Shown: positions 24,059 through 33,471 of the stretch, piece by piece | Numbering within the stretch: position 1 is the stretch's first letter | Layout of the letters: each line of letters opens with the position of its first letter | Assembly (NCBI RefSeq): GCF_001042595.1 | Contig: NZ_AP012326.1 | Span: 372,001 to 436,000, forward strand | Direction of reading: 5' to 3' | Origin: Bifidobacterium dentium JCM 1195 = DSM 20436 | Lineage (GTDB): Bacteria; Actinomycetota; Actinomycetes; Actinomycetales; Bifidobacteriaceae | Length of the DNA stretch: 64,000 bases | The notes under the pieces: generated by a model | Databases searched by the model: none | What the model was told of the DNA's origin: nothing | The model's input: the letters and a program-made list of their open reading frames with translations, nothing else | Made by a program: the position numbers and the translations under genes

Positions 24059-24787
24059 ATGACGCAATCACAGGTGTTGATTCTGCAGCACGTCCCGTGG
24101 GAGAAACCGGGACGCATTTTGGATGGCTTGGATGACTTGGGGTTGTCATACCAGATCATGAATGTGGCCAAGGAAAAGAAGCCGGAATTCCCTGATTTCG
24201 ACGAGGTGGCGGGAGTGGTGCTCATGGGCGGACCGATGGGTGCGCTCGACTACGACAAGTATCCGGGGCTGAAGGCTGAAGCCAAACTGACGCGTGCCGC
24301 GGTCAGCGTCGGCAAGCCCGTGCTGGGCGTATGCCTAGGGCACCAGATCATCGCGACCGCGCTTGGAGCGAAACTGAAAAGCGGGGATGCTCCGGAAATC
24401 GGTTTTGCACCGATCAAGCGTGTGGATAAACACGATTTCTTCTCGATGTGGAACAAGACGGTGGATGTGCTGCATTGGCATAACGACGTGGTGACGCTTC
24501 CCGAAGGCGCACAGCCACTGGCACGCAGTGAGAAGACAAAGAACCAGGCGTTCCGATTCGGCTCCGCGCTCGGATTGCAATTTCACTTGGAAGTCACGCC
24601 GACCCTGCTGGAGGAGTGGCTCGACGAGCCGGGTATGGTCAAGGATCTGAAAGCCGCCGGCGGATCGAAATCGAAGCTGCGCGAGGCATACGTCGAATGC
24701 AATCCGCAGCTGCAGCCTCTTGCCGATCAGGTTTTCTCCGGATTCGCTGCCCGATGCAATTCATACGCGCAGTCATTGCAGGGCTGA
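24059..24787 (+). CDS. Class I glutamine amidotransferase domain protein (GMP synthase-like)
   Basis: A stand-alone GATase domain of 242 residues. The nucleophile elbow GVCLGHQ holds Cys92; LQFHLEVTP provides His176 and Glu178, completing the triad. VVLMGGPMGALDY is the conserved GGP strand. No synthetase domain follows, so it is not GuaA itself; related proteins hydrolyse gamma-glutamyl compounds or donate ammonia to unknown partners. No SD precedes the ATG, and a TAACAA -10-like hexamer ends 8 bases upstream, so translation may be leaderless. Confidence 0.85.
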   Translation: MTQSQVLILQHVPWEKPGRILDGLDDLGLSYQIMNVAKEKKPEFPDFDEVAGVVLMGGPMGALDYDKYPGLKAEAKLTRAAVSVGKPVLGVCLGHQIIATALGAKLKSGDAPEIGFAPIKRVDKHDFFSMWNKTVDVLHWHNDVVTLPEGAQPLARSEKTKNQAFRFGSALGLQFHLEVTPTLLEEWLDEPGMVKDLKAAGGSKSKLREAYVECNPQLQPLADQVFSGFAARCNSYAQSLQG

Positions 24788-24794
24788 ACTGCCC

Positions 24795-24899
24795 CTCCTC
24801 AATCTACCGACGCTGAGGACCGTCTGAGCGTCGGTAGTTTGGGATGTTCCCCAATCTACCGACGGTGAGGGGCCGTGAGTGTCGGTAGATTGAGGAGGG
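24795..24899. repeat. Palindromic repeat cluster D (two elements, nested)
   Basis: Elements at 24795-24844 and 24847-24899, 52 bp apart. Besides each internal hairpin, the outermost arms form a perfect inverted repeat of about 20 bp (24791-24810 with 24881-24900), so the whole cluster could fold as one long cruciform-type hairpin. It lies between two co-directional genes, after the amidotransferase stop and before the ABC-F start. Confidence 0.9.
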
Positions 24900-24952
24900 G
24901 GACTGTTCCGGTAATCCTCCATGTTCCGCCGTTCCCGCTACATTGGTGGATT

Positions 24953-27175
24953 ATGCCGACTTATGATTTGGGACTTGAACACGTATCGCTCGCCTTCGCC
25001 ACGAAAACGATTTTCACCGATGTGACGCAAGGTGTTTTCGAAGGTGACCGCATCGGCATCGTCGGCAAGAACGGCGATGGCAAATCCACGCTACTGCACC
25101 TGTTCAAGGGTACGCAGGAACCGGATTCCGGTCGAGTGACCAAACGTAACGGTCTCACGTTCGGCATGCTTGATCAGCGCGATCCGCTCGATGACGACGC
25201 CACCGTGCGCGAAGCCGCGCTGGAGGGTCGTGAGGATTACGAATGGGCCGCTGAAACGAAATCACGTGAGATCGTCGAGGCGTTGCTCGGCGGCATCAGC
25301 CTGGACGCGCGGATCGGCTCGTTGTCCGGCGGCCAGCGCCGTCGCGCCGACCTTGCCCGCCTGTTGCTTAAGGATTGGGATATTCTCGCCCTCGACGAGC
25401 CCACCAACCATTTGGACGTCGTGACGATTCACTGGCTCGCCGAACATCTGAAGAATCGTTGGTCCGCCGGCGCCGGCGCATTGCTGCTCGTCACCCACGA
25501 CCGCTGGTTCCTCGACGAAGTGTGCGAATCGATGTGGGAAGTGCATGACGGCGTGATCGAACCGTTCGAGGGCGGCTATTCCGCCTACATGTTGCAGCGA
25601 GTGGAACGTGACCGTCAGGCTGACGTGCGTGAGACGAAGCGCCGTAATCTGGCCCGCAAGGAACTCGCTTGGCTGACCCGCGGTGCCCGCGCCCGTTCCA
25701 CCAAGCAGAAGTTCCACGTGAAGGCCGCACGCGAACTCATCGCCGACGTGCCGCCAGTGCGCAATACGCTCGAACTGAAGCAGATGGCGACTTCCCGCCT
25801 AGGCAAGCAGGTGGTTGATCTGATCGATGTGACGCAGATCTTCGAGCATGTCAACGGCGAGTCCGACATCGACCCCGATGTGGCGGAAATGGAAGCCTCG
25901 GCTTCCCGTGTGGATGTGGTGCCGGCCATGTACGCCGAACCGCAGGTGCACGGCAGTGTGGAAGTCGCCGTCGACGATTTGACCGACCCGCGACTGGTAG
26001 ATGCCGGCGTTCCAGCCGCGCAACAGGCCGTTGAAGCAGCCGGAAGGTCGGTTGGAAAATCGGCCGGGACAACAGCTGAGCAGACGGCTGCGGTTCCATC
26101 GCAAGACGGTGCGGAGCCTGACGATTCCGCGCCGCAAGTGACGTCCGCCGCGCAGAAGATCACCGTCACCGGTCGTAAGATCCTCGATGACGTGACATGG
26201 CTGATCGGCCCCGGCGACCGATTCGGCATCGTCGGCGCGAACGGTGCCGGCAAATCGACGCTGCTGAAGATTCTCGATGGCACGATCACTCCAACCGCCG
26301 GTCATGTGAACATCGGCAAGACCGTGAAATTCGCGGTGCTGTCGCAGAGACTCGACGAACTGGAGAAACTCGGCAAATACAAGATCAAGGAAGTGCTGAG
26401 CCGCTACAAGCCGAGCTACATCGTGGACGGCAAAGAAACCACGCCGGGGCAGATGATGGAGCGTCTCGGCTTCGAATCCGCGCAGCTCATGACGCCGATC
26501 AAAGACCTGTCGGGCGGGCAGAAGCGCCGCATGCAGCTGCTGCTCATCCTGCTCGACGAGCCGAACGTGCTTATCATGGACGAGCCCGGCAACGATCTCG
26601 ACACCGACATGCTCGCTGTGATGGAGGACCTGCTCGACACTTGGCCGGGTACGTTGATTGTGGTCTCCCACGACCGCTATCTGCTGGAGCGCGTCACCGA
26701 CCAGCAGTATGCGCTGATCGGCGGTAAGGTGCGTCATCTGCCTGGTGGTGTGCAGGATTATCTTGATATGACCGAAGCCATCAAGAACGGTAAGAATCCG
26801 TTCGCCGATGAGAAGTCTGCAGACAAGGGACGCAGGAACGGCAATACCGGCGATTCTCATGCAGACGTCGGCTCGGCTACGGCTTCCGCTGGTATGGCGA
26901 CCGGCGCAATCGGCGATTCGGCCGGCAGTCCAGCCGCTGATTCGGCAAAACTCACCGGCAAGGCATTCCATGAGGCATCCAAGCGCGTTGCCGCAATCGA
27001 ACGCAAGCTGGCCAAACTGGAAGAGCGGAAAGCCGAGTTGGAATCGCAGATGGCCGAACATGATCCGAGCGATTACGAAGGCCTAGGCAAGATCAACGGG
27101 CAGTTGCAGGCCGTTGCAGACGAATCCGAATCCCTCGAAATGGAGTGGATGGAGCTCTCTGAACAGCTCGAGTAG
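24953..27175 (+). CDS. ABC-F ATPase (Uup-like), translation-associated
   Basis: Two fused ABC domains without membrane spans, 740 residues. Domain 1 has Walker A GIVGKNGDGKST, signature LSGGQRRRADLA and DEPTNHLD. Domain 2 has GIVGANGAGKST (about 425), LSGGQKRRMQLL and MDEPGNDLD. The tail (about 665-740) is a charged coiled coil like the C-terminal domain of Uup. A low-complexity stretch (about 345-400) lengthens the linker. ABC-F proteins act on ribosomes or give drug resistance; here a housekeeping Uup-like role is more likely. The domain-2 Walker B reads DEPGND rather than DEPTNH. Confidence 0.92.
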   Translation: MPTYDLGLEHVSLAFATKTIFTDVTQGVFEGDRIGIVGKNGDGKSTLLHLFKGTQEPDSGRVTKRNGLTFGMLDQRDPLDDDATVREAALEGREDYEWAAETKSREIVEALLGGISLDARIGSLSGGQRRRADLARLLLKDWDILALDEPTNHLDVVTIHWLAEHLKNRWSAGAGALLLVTHDRWFLDEVCESMWEVHDGVIEPFEGGYSAYMLQRVERDRQADVRETKRRNLARKELAWLTRGARARSTKQKFHVKAARELIADVPPVRNTLELKQMATSRLGKQVVDLIDVTQIFEHVNGESDIDPDVAEMEASASRVDVVPAMYAEPQVHGSVEVAVDDLTDPRLVDAGVPAAQQAVEAAGRSVGKSAGTTAEQTAAVPSQDGAEPDDSAPQVTSAAQKITVTGRKILDDVTWLIGPGDRFGIVGANGAGKSTLLKILDGTITPTAGHVNIGKTVKFAVLSQRLDELEKLGKYKIKEVLSRYKPSYIVDGKETTPGQMMERLGFESAQLMTPIKDLSGGQKRRMQLLLILLDEPNVLIMDEPGNDLDTDMLAVMEDLLDTWPGTLIVVSHDRYLLERVTDQQYALIGGKVRHLPGGVQDYLDMTEAIKNGKNPFADEKSADKGRRNGNTGDSHADVGSATASAGMATGAIGDSAGSPAADSAKLTGKAFHEASKRVAAIERKLAKLEERKAELESQMAEHDPSDYEGLGKINGQLQAVADESESLEMEWMELSEQLE

Positions 27176-27232
27176 GCCCAAGAACATAGACCCAGAACAT
27201 GGATGGCAGCGTTGCCGTCGGATGCTGAGGAC

Positions 27233-27280
27233 GATGAAGGGCGGTACCTGCGAGATGAATCGCAGGCACCGCCCTTCATC
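27233..27280. terminator. Bidirectional terminator between ABC-F gene and ilvN
   Basis: A 20-base arm (27233-27252) pairs with 27261-27280 with a single mismatch and an 8-nt loop, located centrally between the convergent stops. Confidence 0.8.
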
Positions 27281-27306
27281 GTGTTTCGATGTAACTCAGA
27301 CGCCGA

Positions 27307-27861
27307 TCAGCGACCGGTGATCTCGGAACCGAGCACCTTCTCGCTCAGCGCTTTCGGACCGCGGGTCACGGCCACCGCGCCGGAACGGACCAGCTCGATG
27401 ATGCCGTAATGTTCCAGCAGACCAAGCAGTGCGTCGATCTTACCTTCGGCACCGGTAGCCTCGATGGTCAGCGACTCAGGGTTCACGTCGACCACGCGTA
27501 CGCGGAACAGGCGCACGATTTCCAGCACGTCGGAACGGTTGGACTCGTCGGCGGCCACCTTGATGAGCACCAGCTCGCGCTCCACGGTGGTGTTCGGATC
27601 GAGATCCACGATCTTCAGCACATGCAGCAGCTTGTTGAGCTGCTTGATGATCTGCTCGAGCGGCACCTCCTCCACGTCGGCCGTAACGGTTACGCGAGAG
27701 ATGTCCGGACGTTCGGTAGGGGAGACGGACAGCGAGTTGATGTTGAACGCACGGCGGGCGAACAGGCCGGCGATACGCGCCAGCACGCCCGGACGGTTCT
27801 CCACGAGCACGGACAGCGTATGCCGCTTGGAACCCGGCTGGGATGCAGGATAGTTTGCCAT
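27307..27861 (-). CDS. ilvN: Acetolactate synthase, small (regulatory) subunit
   Basis: 184 residues. An N-terminal ACT domain (HTLSVLVENRPGVLARIAGL, then FARRAFNINSLSVSPTERPDISRVTV) binds the feedback inhibitor valine in this family. A C-terminal domain (about 85-170) contacts the large subunit. It lies 27 bp after ilvB and is surely co-transcribed. Length fits the IlvH/IlvN long form (about 160-185). Confidence 0.96.
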   Translation of the reverse strand: MANYPASQPGSKRHTLSVLVENRPGVLARIAGLFARRAFNINSLSVSPTERPDISRVTVTADVEEVPLEQIIKQLNKLLHVLKIVDLDPNTTVERELVLIKVAADESNRSDVLEIVRLFRVRVVDVNPESLTIEATGAEGKIDALLGLLEHYGIIELVRSGAVAVTRGPKALSEKVLGSEITGR

Positions 27862-27888
27862 GATTGGACCTTCCTTCCGCTTACTCGT

Positions 27889-29754
27889 TCACTCGTTCTC
27901 GGCCGCGGCGCGCTGCAGCGGCTTGATACCCGGCATGTAGGTCACGTCGTCGTTGGAGGCGCCGGCGGCGACCATCGGCCATACCATGGCATCCTTCCAC
28001 ACACGGAAGTCGATGAGTACCGGTCGGTCGTTGATCGCGTTGGCCTTCTTGATGCATTCGATGGCCTCTTCCTCGGTGAATGCGCGCATTCCGACGCAAC
28101 CATACGCCTCGGCGAGTTTCACGAAGTCCGGCACGTCCATGATGTCAGGCGTGTTTTCGCCATCCAGCAGATTCGTGGCGGAATAGTGATGCTCGTAGAA
28201 CAGGGTCTGCCATTGGCGCACCATGCCGTATACGGAGTTGTTCAGCAGGGCGATCTTGATCGGAGTGCGGTCGAGGAACGCGGTGGCCAGCTCTTCGGAG
28301 GTCATCTGGAAGGAGCCGTCGCCGTCGATCAGCCACACCGGCTTCTTGTCGGCGAACTCGCGTGCGGAGCCGACGCGTGCACCGATGGCCGCGGGTAGGC
28401 CGAAGCCCATCGTGCCAAGTCCTCCGGAGGAGATCCAGGAGTGCGGCTTGTCGAATTCGATGATTTGGGTGGCCCACATCTGATGCTGGCCCACGCCGGA
28501 AACCCAGATGGTGTCGGGGTCGGCCATAACGGACAGCTGCTTGACGACCCATTGCGGGGCGAGTGAGCCGTCGGTGGGCTGCTCCCACTTGATCGGATAG
28601 TCTTCGACCCACTTGTTGATGACTTCCCACCAGTGACTTATGTCCGGCTTGCCGTGCATGGCCTGCTCGCGCTTGATTTCCGGGATGAGATCCTTGAGCA
28701 CGGTCGCCACATCGCCTACGATTGGCACGTCCGGTTGACGGTTCTTGCCGATTTCCGCCGGATCGATGTCTATATGGATGACGCGCGCGCCCGGTGCGAA
28801 AGCATCGAGCTTGCCGGTGACGCGATCGTCGAAACGTGCGCCGATTGCGACCAGCAGATCGCAACGCTGCACTGCGCCGGTTGCGGCGATGGTACCGTGC
28901 ATGCCGAGCATGCCGAGCACCTTCGGATCGGAATCCGGCACGATGCCGCGTGCCGGCAGCGTGGTGACGATCGGTGCATCGGTGATCTCGGCCAGCTCTT
29001 TGACGAGCTCGCCCGCGTCGGAACGCACCGCACCGCCGCCTACATACAGCACCGGGCGGTAGGACTGCTCGAACAGTTTGGCAGCATCGGACAGCACGCG
29101 GCCGTGAGCCTTGGTGGTCGGATTGTAGCCGGGCAGAATCATGCGCTGCGGCCAGGAGTAGTACATGTCACCGGTCTGTGCGGTCTTGGTGATGTCCACC
29201 ACCACAGGGCCGGGGCGACCGGAGCGTGCGATGTAGTGCGCTTCGGCAAGCACGCGCGGAATATCCTGCGCGCGCGTGACGAGGTAGGAATGCTTGACCA
29301 CCGGATAGGTGGCTCCGACGATATCGGCCTCCTGGAAGGCGTCCGTGCCAATCGCGTTCACGCCCACCTGCCCGGTGATCACGACCAACGGAATGGAGTC
29401 CATGTTCGCATCGGCAATCGGGGTGATCATGTTCGTGGCGCCCGGGCCGGAGGTCACGATGCACACGCCCACACGGCCGGTCGCCACGGCATAGCCTTCG
29501 GCGGCATGGCCTGCGGCCTGCTCGTGGCGCATCAGTACGAATCGGAATTTCGTATCGTCCTTGATCGCATGGTAGACCGGCAGAATCGCACCGCCCGGAA
29601 TGCCGAAAACGTCCTGAACTCCCAGATCCTCCAGCGAACGAACCAGCGCTTCGGCGCCGGTCATCTTCTCGCCGTCGACAATGGTCTGCTTTTCAGTGTT
29701 GGCGGATGCCTTGGGCATGCCGCTGAATGCCTGCAGAGGCGTAGGTAACACCAT
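27889..29754 (-). CDS. ilvB: Acetolactate synthase, large (catalytic) subunit
   Basis: ThDP-dependent first enzyme of valine, leucine and isoleucine synthesis. The second ATG is preferred as start because AGAGGGAA sits just before it and would lie inside the first codons of the upstream ATG (29766); this gives 621 residues. The ThDP-activating glutamate is in RHEQAAGHAAEGYA, and the metal/diphosphate motif is DGDGSFQMTSEELATA, followed by LLNNSVYGMVRQWQ. With ilvN it forms the complete enzyme. Confidence 0.97.
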   Translation of the reverse strand: MVLPTPLQAFSGMPKASANTEKQTIVDGEKMTGAEALVRSLEDLGVQDVFGIPGGAILPVYHAIKDDTKFRFVLMRHEQAAGHAAEGYAVATGRVGVCIVTSGPGATNMITPIADANMDSIPLVVITGQVGVNAIGTDAFQEADIVGATYPVVKHSYLVTRAQDIPRVLAEAHYIARSGRPGPVVVDITKTAQTGDMYYSWPQRMILPGYNPTTKAHGRVLSDAAKLFEQSYRPVLYVGGGAVRSDAGELVKELAEITDAPIVTTLPARGIVPDSDPKVLGMLGMHGTIAATGAVQRCDLLVAIGARFDDRVTGKLDAFAPGARVIHIDIDPAEIGKNRQPDVPIVGDVATVLKDLIPEIKREQAMHGKPDISHWWEVINKWVEDYPIKWEQPTDGSLAPQWVVKQLSVMADPDTIWVSGVGQHQMWATQIIEFDKPHSWISSGGLGTMGFGLPAAIGARVGSAREFADKKPVWLIDGDGSFQMTSEELATAFLDRTPIKIALLNNSVYGMVRQWQTLFYEHHYSATNLLDGENTPDIMDVPDFVKLAEAYGCVGMRAFTEEEAIECIKKANAINDRPVLIDFRVWKDAMVWPMVAAGASNDDVTYMPGIKPLQRAAAENE

Positions 29755-30031
29755 GTTCCCTCTCATGCTCGTTCGTGGAATCTTCTCGCTGGGCTTCGTG
29801 TGCGGGCGCGTCGGTGAGCGCCGGGTGTCGAAGCCCCTTTTCGGAATGCGGCGTAATCGCTTGTGGCGACTGGGCTGCGCAAATTCCTTCGCTAGTAATC
29901 AGTCTATGCTAACGGCTGACAGCGGCGAAAAGCCGCAACGGCCCACATGCTGGCGTGTTGCGAAGGGGCGTGGTATAAGCCATCGGCGTAGTCTACTGAG
30001 TTCACTGCCAGCCCTTCGCCGATGAGCATGG
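29755..30031. other. ilvB leader and rnc 3' flank
   Basis: About 280 bases without a gene. A GCGGC-GAAAA-GCCGC hairpin lies at 29932-29946, and an 8-bp CATCGGCG / CGCCGATG inverted repeat close to the rnc stop could end rnc transcription. No leader peptide rich in Val, Leu or Ile codons was found, so classical attenuation of ilvB is not supported. Confidence 0.4.
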
Positions 30032-30916
30032 TCAGTGGCGATTGTCCAAAGCCTTCCAGCCGGCCTCGGCGGCGGCAAGCTGAGCCTTGCGCTTGCTGGA
30101 GCCCTTGCCGATGCCAATCACCTCGTCGGAGCCTTCGAGCATGGCTTTCGCGGTGAAAACCTGCGCGTATTCCGGGCCGGAAACCGACATCCGGTAATAC
30201 GGCTCGCCCAATCCCATGTCATGGGCCTTGACGGTCAGCGAGGTCTTCCAATCCAATGCCGGGCCTTCGGTGGCGACTTCGGCCAAAGTGTCATCAACCA
30301 GATGGTGCACGACTTTTCGCGCCTCATCGATACCGTGCTGAATGAACGTCGCGCCGATCAGCGATTCGACGATGTCGCAGAGAATGGAACTCTTCTCCGC
30401 GCCATGCTGTTCCGCCTCGCCGTTGCCGAGCAGGATGTACGGGCCGACATGCAGCTTCTCGCGGGCGATGTGGCTTAACGACTCTTCGGAAACGGCTTTG
30501 GCGCGCATCTTGGCGAGCTGGCCTTCCGTCATGTCGGGATGGGCCGCATACAGCGTTTCCGTGGAGACGAGTTCAAGTACGGCATCGCCGAGGAACTCCA
30601 GGCGTTCGTAGTTCTTCGCGCCTGGATGCTCGTGTGAGAAGGAGCGGTGGGTGAGCGCCTCGACCAGCAGTTCGGGGGCGAGTGTGGTGCCGAGTGCTTC
30701 CAGCAGCACGTTGGCGGTCATCTCGCCTTCCGTCGTGATGGAGGTGGAGATATGGGTCCTCTCCCGTGTATTCCCCGTAGACGCGGCGGTTGGGTCGGCA
30801 GGTGCCGTCTTCCCCTTGACCGCTGTTGGCCGTATGGCCTTGGACGTCTTGGACGCTTCAGGCGTCCGGGGGTTCTTGGATGTGGAGTTCTTGGTTCCGG
30901 TCTGATGGTGAGCCAT
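30032..30916 (-). CDS. rnc: Ribonuclease III
   Basis: Cleaves double-stranded RNA, including rRNA precursors. 294 residues. The catalytic signature ERLEFLGDAVLEL lies at about 104-116, the second acidic cluster is CDIVESLIGATFIQHG, and a dsRNA-binding domain fills about 222-290 (GIGKGSSKRKAQLAAAEAGWKAL). The first 65 residues are a Lys/Thr/Pro-rich extension. The ATG has the SD GAAGGAAG; an in-frame internal ATG at residue 66 would give a family-size protein and is possible. Confidence 0.95.
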   Translation of the reverse strand: MAHHQTGTKNSTSKNPRTPEASKTSKAIRPTAVKGKTAPADPTAASTGNTRERTHISTSITTEGEMTANVLLEALGTTLAPELLVEALTHRSFSHEHPGAKNYERLEFLGDAVLELVSTETLYAAHPDMTEGQLAKMRAKAVSEESLSHIAREKLHVGPYILLGNGEAEQHGAEKSSILCDIVESLIGATFIQHGIDEARKVVHHLVDDTLAEVATEGPALDWKTSLTVKAHDMGLGEPYYRMSVSGPEYAQVFTAKAMLEGSDEVIGIGKGSSKRKAQLAAAEAGWKALDNRH

Positions 30917-31108
30917 GATTGCTTCCTTCGTTAATCAGCCGTTGCGCACGTGGCGAGGCGACCAGTCACCTGGTCTCATTGCTACGCAAACAACGAATTC
31001 GTGCATAATCGTCGAGCGGAGGTTGATTCCGCCGATCCGCACTATGGTCAAGTCTAGCGAAATGGGGGACCGGAAGATCGCGGACCGAATCGCACTGCCC
31101 CAAATAGC

Positions 31109-31140
31109 AAAAACCCTGCCACCCGTCGATGGCAGGGTTT
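31109..31140 (-). terminator. rpmF terminator
   Basis: On the minus strand an AAACCCTGCCA / TGGCAGGGTTT stem of about 11 bp is followed by TTTTTTGC, 30 bases after the rpmF stop. It separates coaD-sepIVA-DUF177-rpmF from rnc. Confidence 0.9.
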
Positions 31141-31169
31141 CAATGCTATATACCGTTAGTCGGCAACAC

Positions 31170-31364
31170 TCACTTGGTGTGAATGGAGCGGACGGCCTCG
31201 CGGTACACACGGCCGCGGAAGGAGCCGCAGCTCGGGCAAGCCATGTGCGGCAGCGCCGGGGCGCCGCAGTTCGGGCAGGTAACGGTCTGGGCGGCCTTGG
31301 CCTTCCAGTTTGCGCGGCGGGAATGAGTATTCGCGCGCGAGGTCTTGTACTTAGGCAGTGCCAT
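31170..31364 (-). CDS. rpmF: 50S ribosomal protein L32
   Basis: 64 residues starting [20 protein letters not shown], typical for L32. The four cysteines in CPNCGAP and CPSCGSF form the zinc ribbon. SD GAGGAAAC. It follows the DUF177 gene, as in most bacteria. Confidence 0.97.
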   Translation of the reverse strand: MALPKYKTSRANTHSRRANWKAKAAQTVTCPNCGAPALPHMACPSCGSFRGRVYREAVRSIHTK

Positions 31365-31449
31365 GGTGTTTCCTCTATTTCGTTCGAACGATATGAGCTT
31401 AAGCGTTCAGTATCTTAACGTGAGCTCCGTACAAACGCCAAATCGAGCA

Positions 31450-32070
31450 TCATTCGCCATCGGCGGTACCCTCGAGACGGGCCTTGAGTCCTTCCAGCGC
31501 GGCGAAACGGATATCGGTCACATCATGATGATGATCGGGCTGCTCGTTCAGATCGATGCCACACTGCGAGCACAGTCCCTTGCAATCCGGCTTGCAGAGC
31601 GGTTGCAGAGGCAGCTCCTCCACCAGGGTATCGCGCAGCAGCGCCTCCAAATCGGCCCATGAACCGCCTTCGAGCAGCGGATAGGTGTCTTCGGACTCGT
31701 CTTCGCCCGCAACGATGTCGACTTCCTCCTCGGAGGCCTTGGCGCCATTCTTGCCGCCCTTGACGGCGGTTTTGTCTTCATAGGGGAAGAAGGCGGTGAC
31801 GTTCACGTCCCAGTTGCGCTGAATCGGCTTCAGGCAACGAGTGCACTCCGCATGTACCGGTGCGCTGATGCGCGCCGAAAGAATCAGACCGTCGACGATC
31901 GAATCGAAGGAGCCGACGACCTGCACATCCGCACCCTCGTCAACGCCGACGATTTCATCGCCGATGCCGCTGGGAGCGGGGAACATCGCGTCGAGCGGTT
32001 TGCTCTGACCTGCGCGGGATGCCACCTGCGCCACGGAAACCGCCCAAGGGGAGTCTTCGATACGTGCCAT
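31450..32070 (-). CDS. DUF177 (YceD) family protein
   Basis: 206 residues. Two conserved cysteine pairs, CTRCLKPIQRNW near the middle and CKPDC / CSQCG near the C-terminus, and the acidic segment between them define the DUF177/YceD family, which is usually encoded next to rpmF and is implicated in 23S rRNA processing. It starts 2 bp after the SepIVA-like gene stop, so it is translationally linked. Confidence 0.92.
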   Translation of the reverse strand: MARIEDSPWAVSVAQVASRAGQSKPLDAMFPAPSGIGDEIVGVDEGADVQVVGSFDSIVDGLILSARISAPVHAECTRCLKPIQRNWDVNVTAFFPYEDKTAVKGGKNGAKASEEEVDIVAGEDESEDTYPLLEGGSWADLEALLRDTLVEELPLQPLCKPDCKGLCSQCGIDLNEQPDHHHDVTDIRFAALEGLKARLEGTADGE

Positions 32071-32072
32071 AT

Positions 32073-32816
32073 TCAGCCTTCCGGATAGTCGTTCGATTCA
32101 AGGTGGGGCAGGTGCTCGCCGGCCTCGCGCTGGCGGTCGTACAGCACCCGCAATCCCGCTTGAACATCATGGTCAAGCTTGCCGAGCTGCTGCTGCAGCG
32201 ACTCCATCACCGTGGAACAGTACTTGTCGGCGCCCTGCGTGAGATGATCCGCCTTCGCCTGCGCCTGGTCGAGAATATCACGCGCCTTCCGCCGTGCGAT
32301 TTCGGTGACGTTCTCTTGCCCGGCCAGGAACTGCGCCTGCTCATTCGCCTCACGTACCGTATCGGCCGCTCGCGACTGCGCGGAGGCCACGATCGCATTC
32401 GCCTGCGTCTGCGCGCTCTCCAACCGACGTTCGGCCTCGCGCATCAGCGCCGATGCGCGCTCGAGCTGTACCGGAAGCATCTTCTTGAGCTGATCGAGCT
32501 GGTCGGTGAACATCTCACGATCCACCTTGACCACGCTGGGAGCGAACAGGCTCGGTTTGGCCTCCGTCAATGCGGCCTCCATATTGTCGATGATGTCGTA
32601 CACCGTCGTGAACTCCTCACGACTGTGTCCGGTCGGGCCCTCGGCGGAAGCGTCCGGATCGAGGGTCTCGCGCAGATCCGGCAGATCCGACATCGAGAAG
32701 GACGGCTTGCCGGAGGTCCGTGCGGCTACGGAAGCGGCCTGCACCGGCTGCTGCGAAGTCTGGTCGTCATCATCGGCCTGCGCAACGTCATAGGGTTGCG
32801 TTTCGTCTGTCATCAT
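32073..32816 (-). CDS. Coiled-coil protein in the SepIVA/DivIVA-like position
   Basis: About 247 residues; two adjacent ATGs are possible starts behind AAAGAGAG. The N-terminal 110 residues are acidic and unstructured, then about 115-245 is a long alanine/glutamine-rich coiled coil ([38 protein letters not shown]). The gene order coaD / this gene / DUF177 / rpmF / rnc parallels mycobacteria, where SepIVA, a DivIVA-domain septation protein, lies upstream of DUF177 and rnc. A septum or cell-envelope scaffold role is inferred from position and coiled coil. Confidence 0.7.
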   Translation of the reverse strand: MMTDETQPYDVAQADDDDQTSQQPVQAASVAARTSGKPSFSMSDLPDLRETLDPDASAEGPTGHSREEFTTVYDIIDNMEAALTEAKPSLFAPSVVKVDREMFTDQLDQLKKMLPVQLERASALMREAERRLESAQTQANAIVASAQSRAADTVREANEQAQFLAGQENVTEIARRKARDILDQAQAKADHLTQGADKYCSTVMESLQQQLGKLDHDVQAGLRVLYDRQREAGEHLPHLESNDYPEG

Positions 32817-33307
32817 GCTCTCTTTTCGTTCTTCAGCGCCTCGCCAAGCAGCGGAATCACGCAATCCGGCACCATGCCGGTGACGTCGCCGCCGTGACGC
32901 GCCACGTCCTTGACGATGGAACTGGAGATATGTTCCAGATCCGGCGCGGCCGGCAGGAACAGCGTCTCCACGTCGGCGAGCTTGCGATTGACCAAGGCCA
33001 TGCCCAGTTCGGCCTCATAGTCGCCGTTCTGACGCAGTCCCTTGACGATGACCGTGGCTCCGACCCGCTTACAGTAGTCGGTGATCAGCCCGGTGGTCGA
33101 AGCGACCTTGATATTGCGGCAACCGCGCTCTTTCAGCGCCTGGCGGATGATATCGACACGAGTGTCTTCCGAAAACATCGGTGTTTTCGCCGCGTTCACC
33201 GCGACCACCACATGCACTTCGTCGAAGAAATGCGCGCACCGCTCGATAACGTCCAGATGGCCGGCGGTGACGGGGTCGTACGACCCGGGACATACTGCAA
33301 TCGTCAT
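32813..33307 (-). CDS. coaD: Phosphopantetheine adenylyltransferase
   Basis: Penultimate step of coenzyme A synthesis. 164 residues. The nucleotidyl-transferase motif [13 protein letters not shown] (about 7-19) includes the HxGH-type TAGH, and the second motif is [15 protein letters not shown]. The stop overlaps the next gene's start (ATGA), so the two are coupled. Confidence 0.96.
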   Translation of the reverse strand: MTIAVCPGSYDPVTAGHLDVIERCAHFFDEVHVVVAVNAAKTPMFSEDTRVDIIRQALKERGCRNIKVASTTGLITDYCKRVGATVIVKGLRQNGDYEAELGMALVNRKLADVETLFLPAAPDLEHISSSIVKDVARHGGDVTGMVPDCVIPLLGEALKNEKRA

Positions 33308-33471
33308 AGTCTTAAGGGTACCGCGCGCGGGCGAAGAAGCTGAGCATCTCCTTTATATATGAACGGTGCGTGGTTTACGAGGTTATGATAGAGGACAGTT
33401 GATGGCAGCGTATTGCATGGGATTCCGGCTGCGGGGTCCGCTGCCGAGGTTTTGTAAGGACGGAGCACACC

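Noticed and set aside
29767..29960. Branched-chain amino-acid leader peptide before ilvB
   Set aside because: No short frame with an SD and a run of Val, Leu or Ile codons was found, and the only hairpin is small and far upstream.
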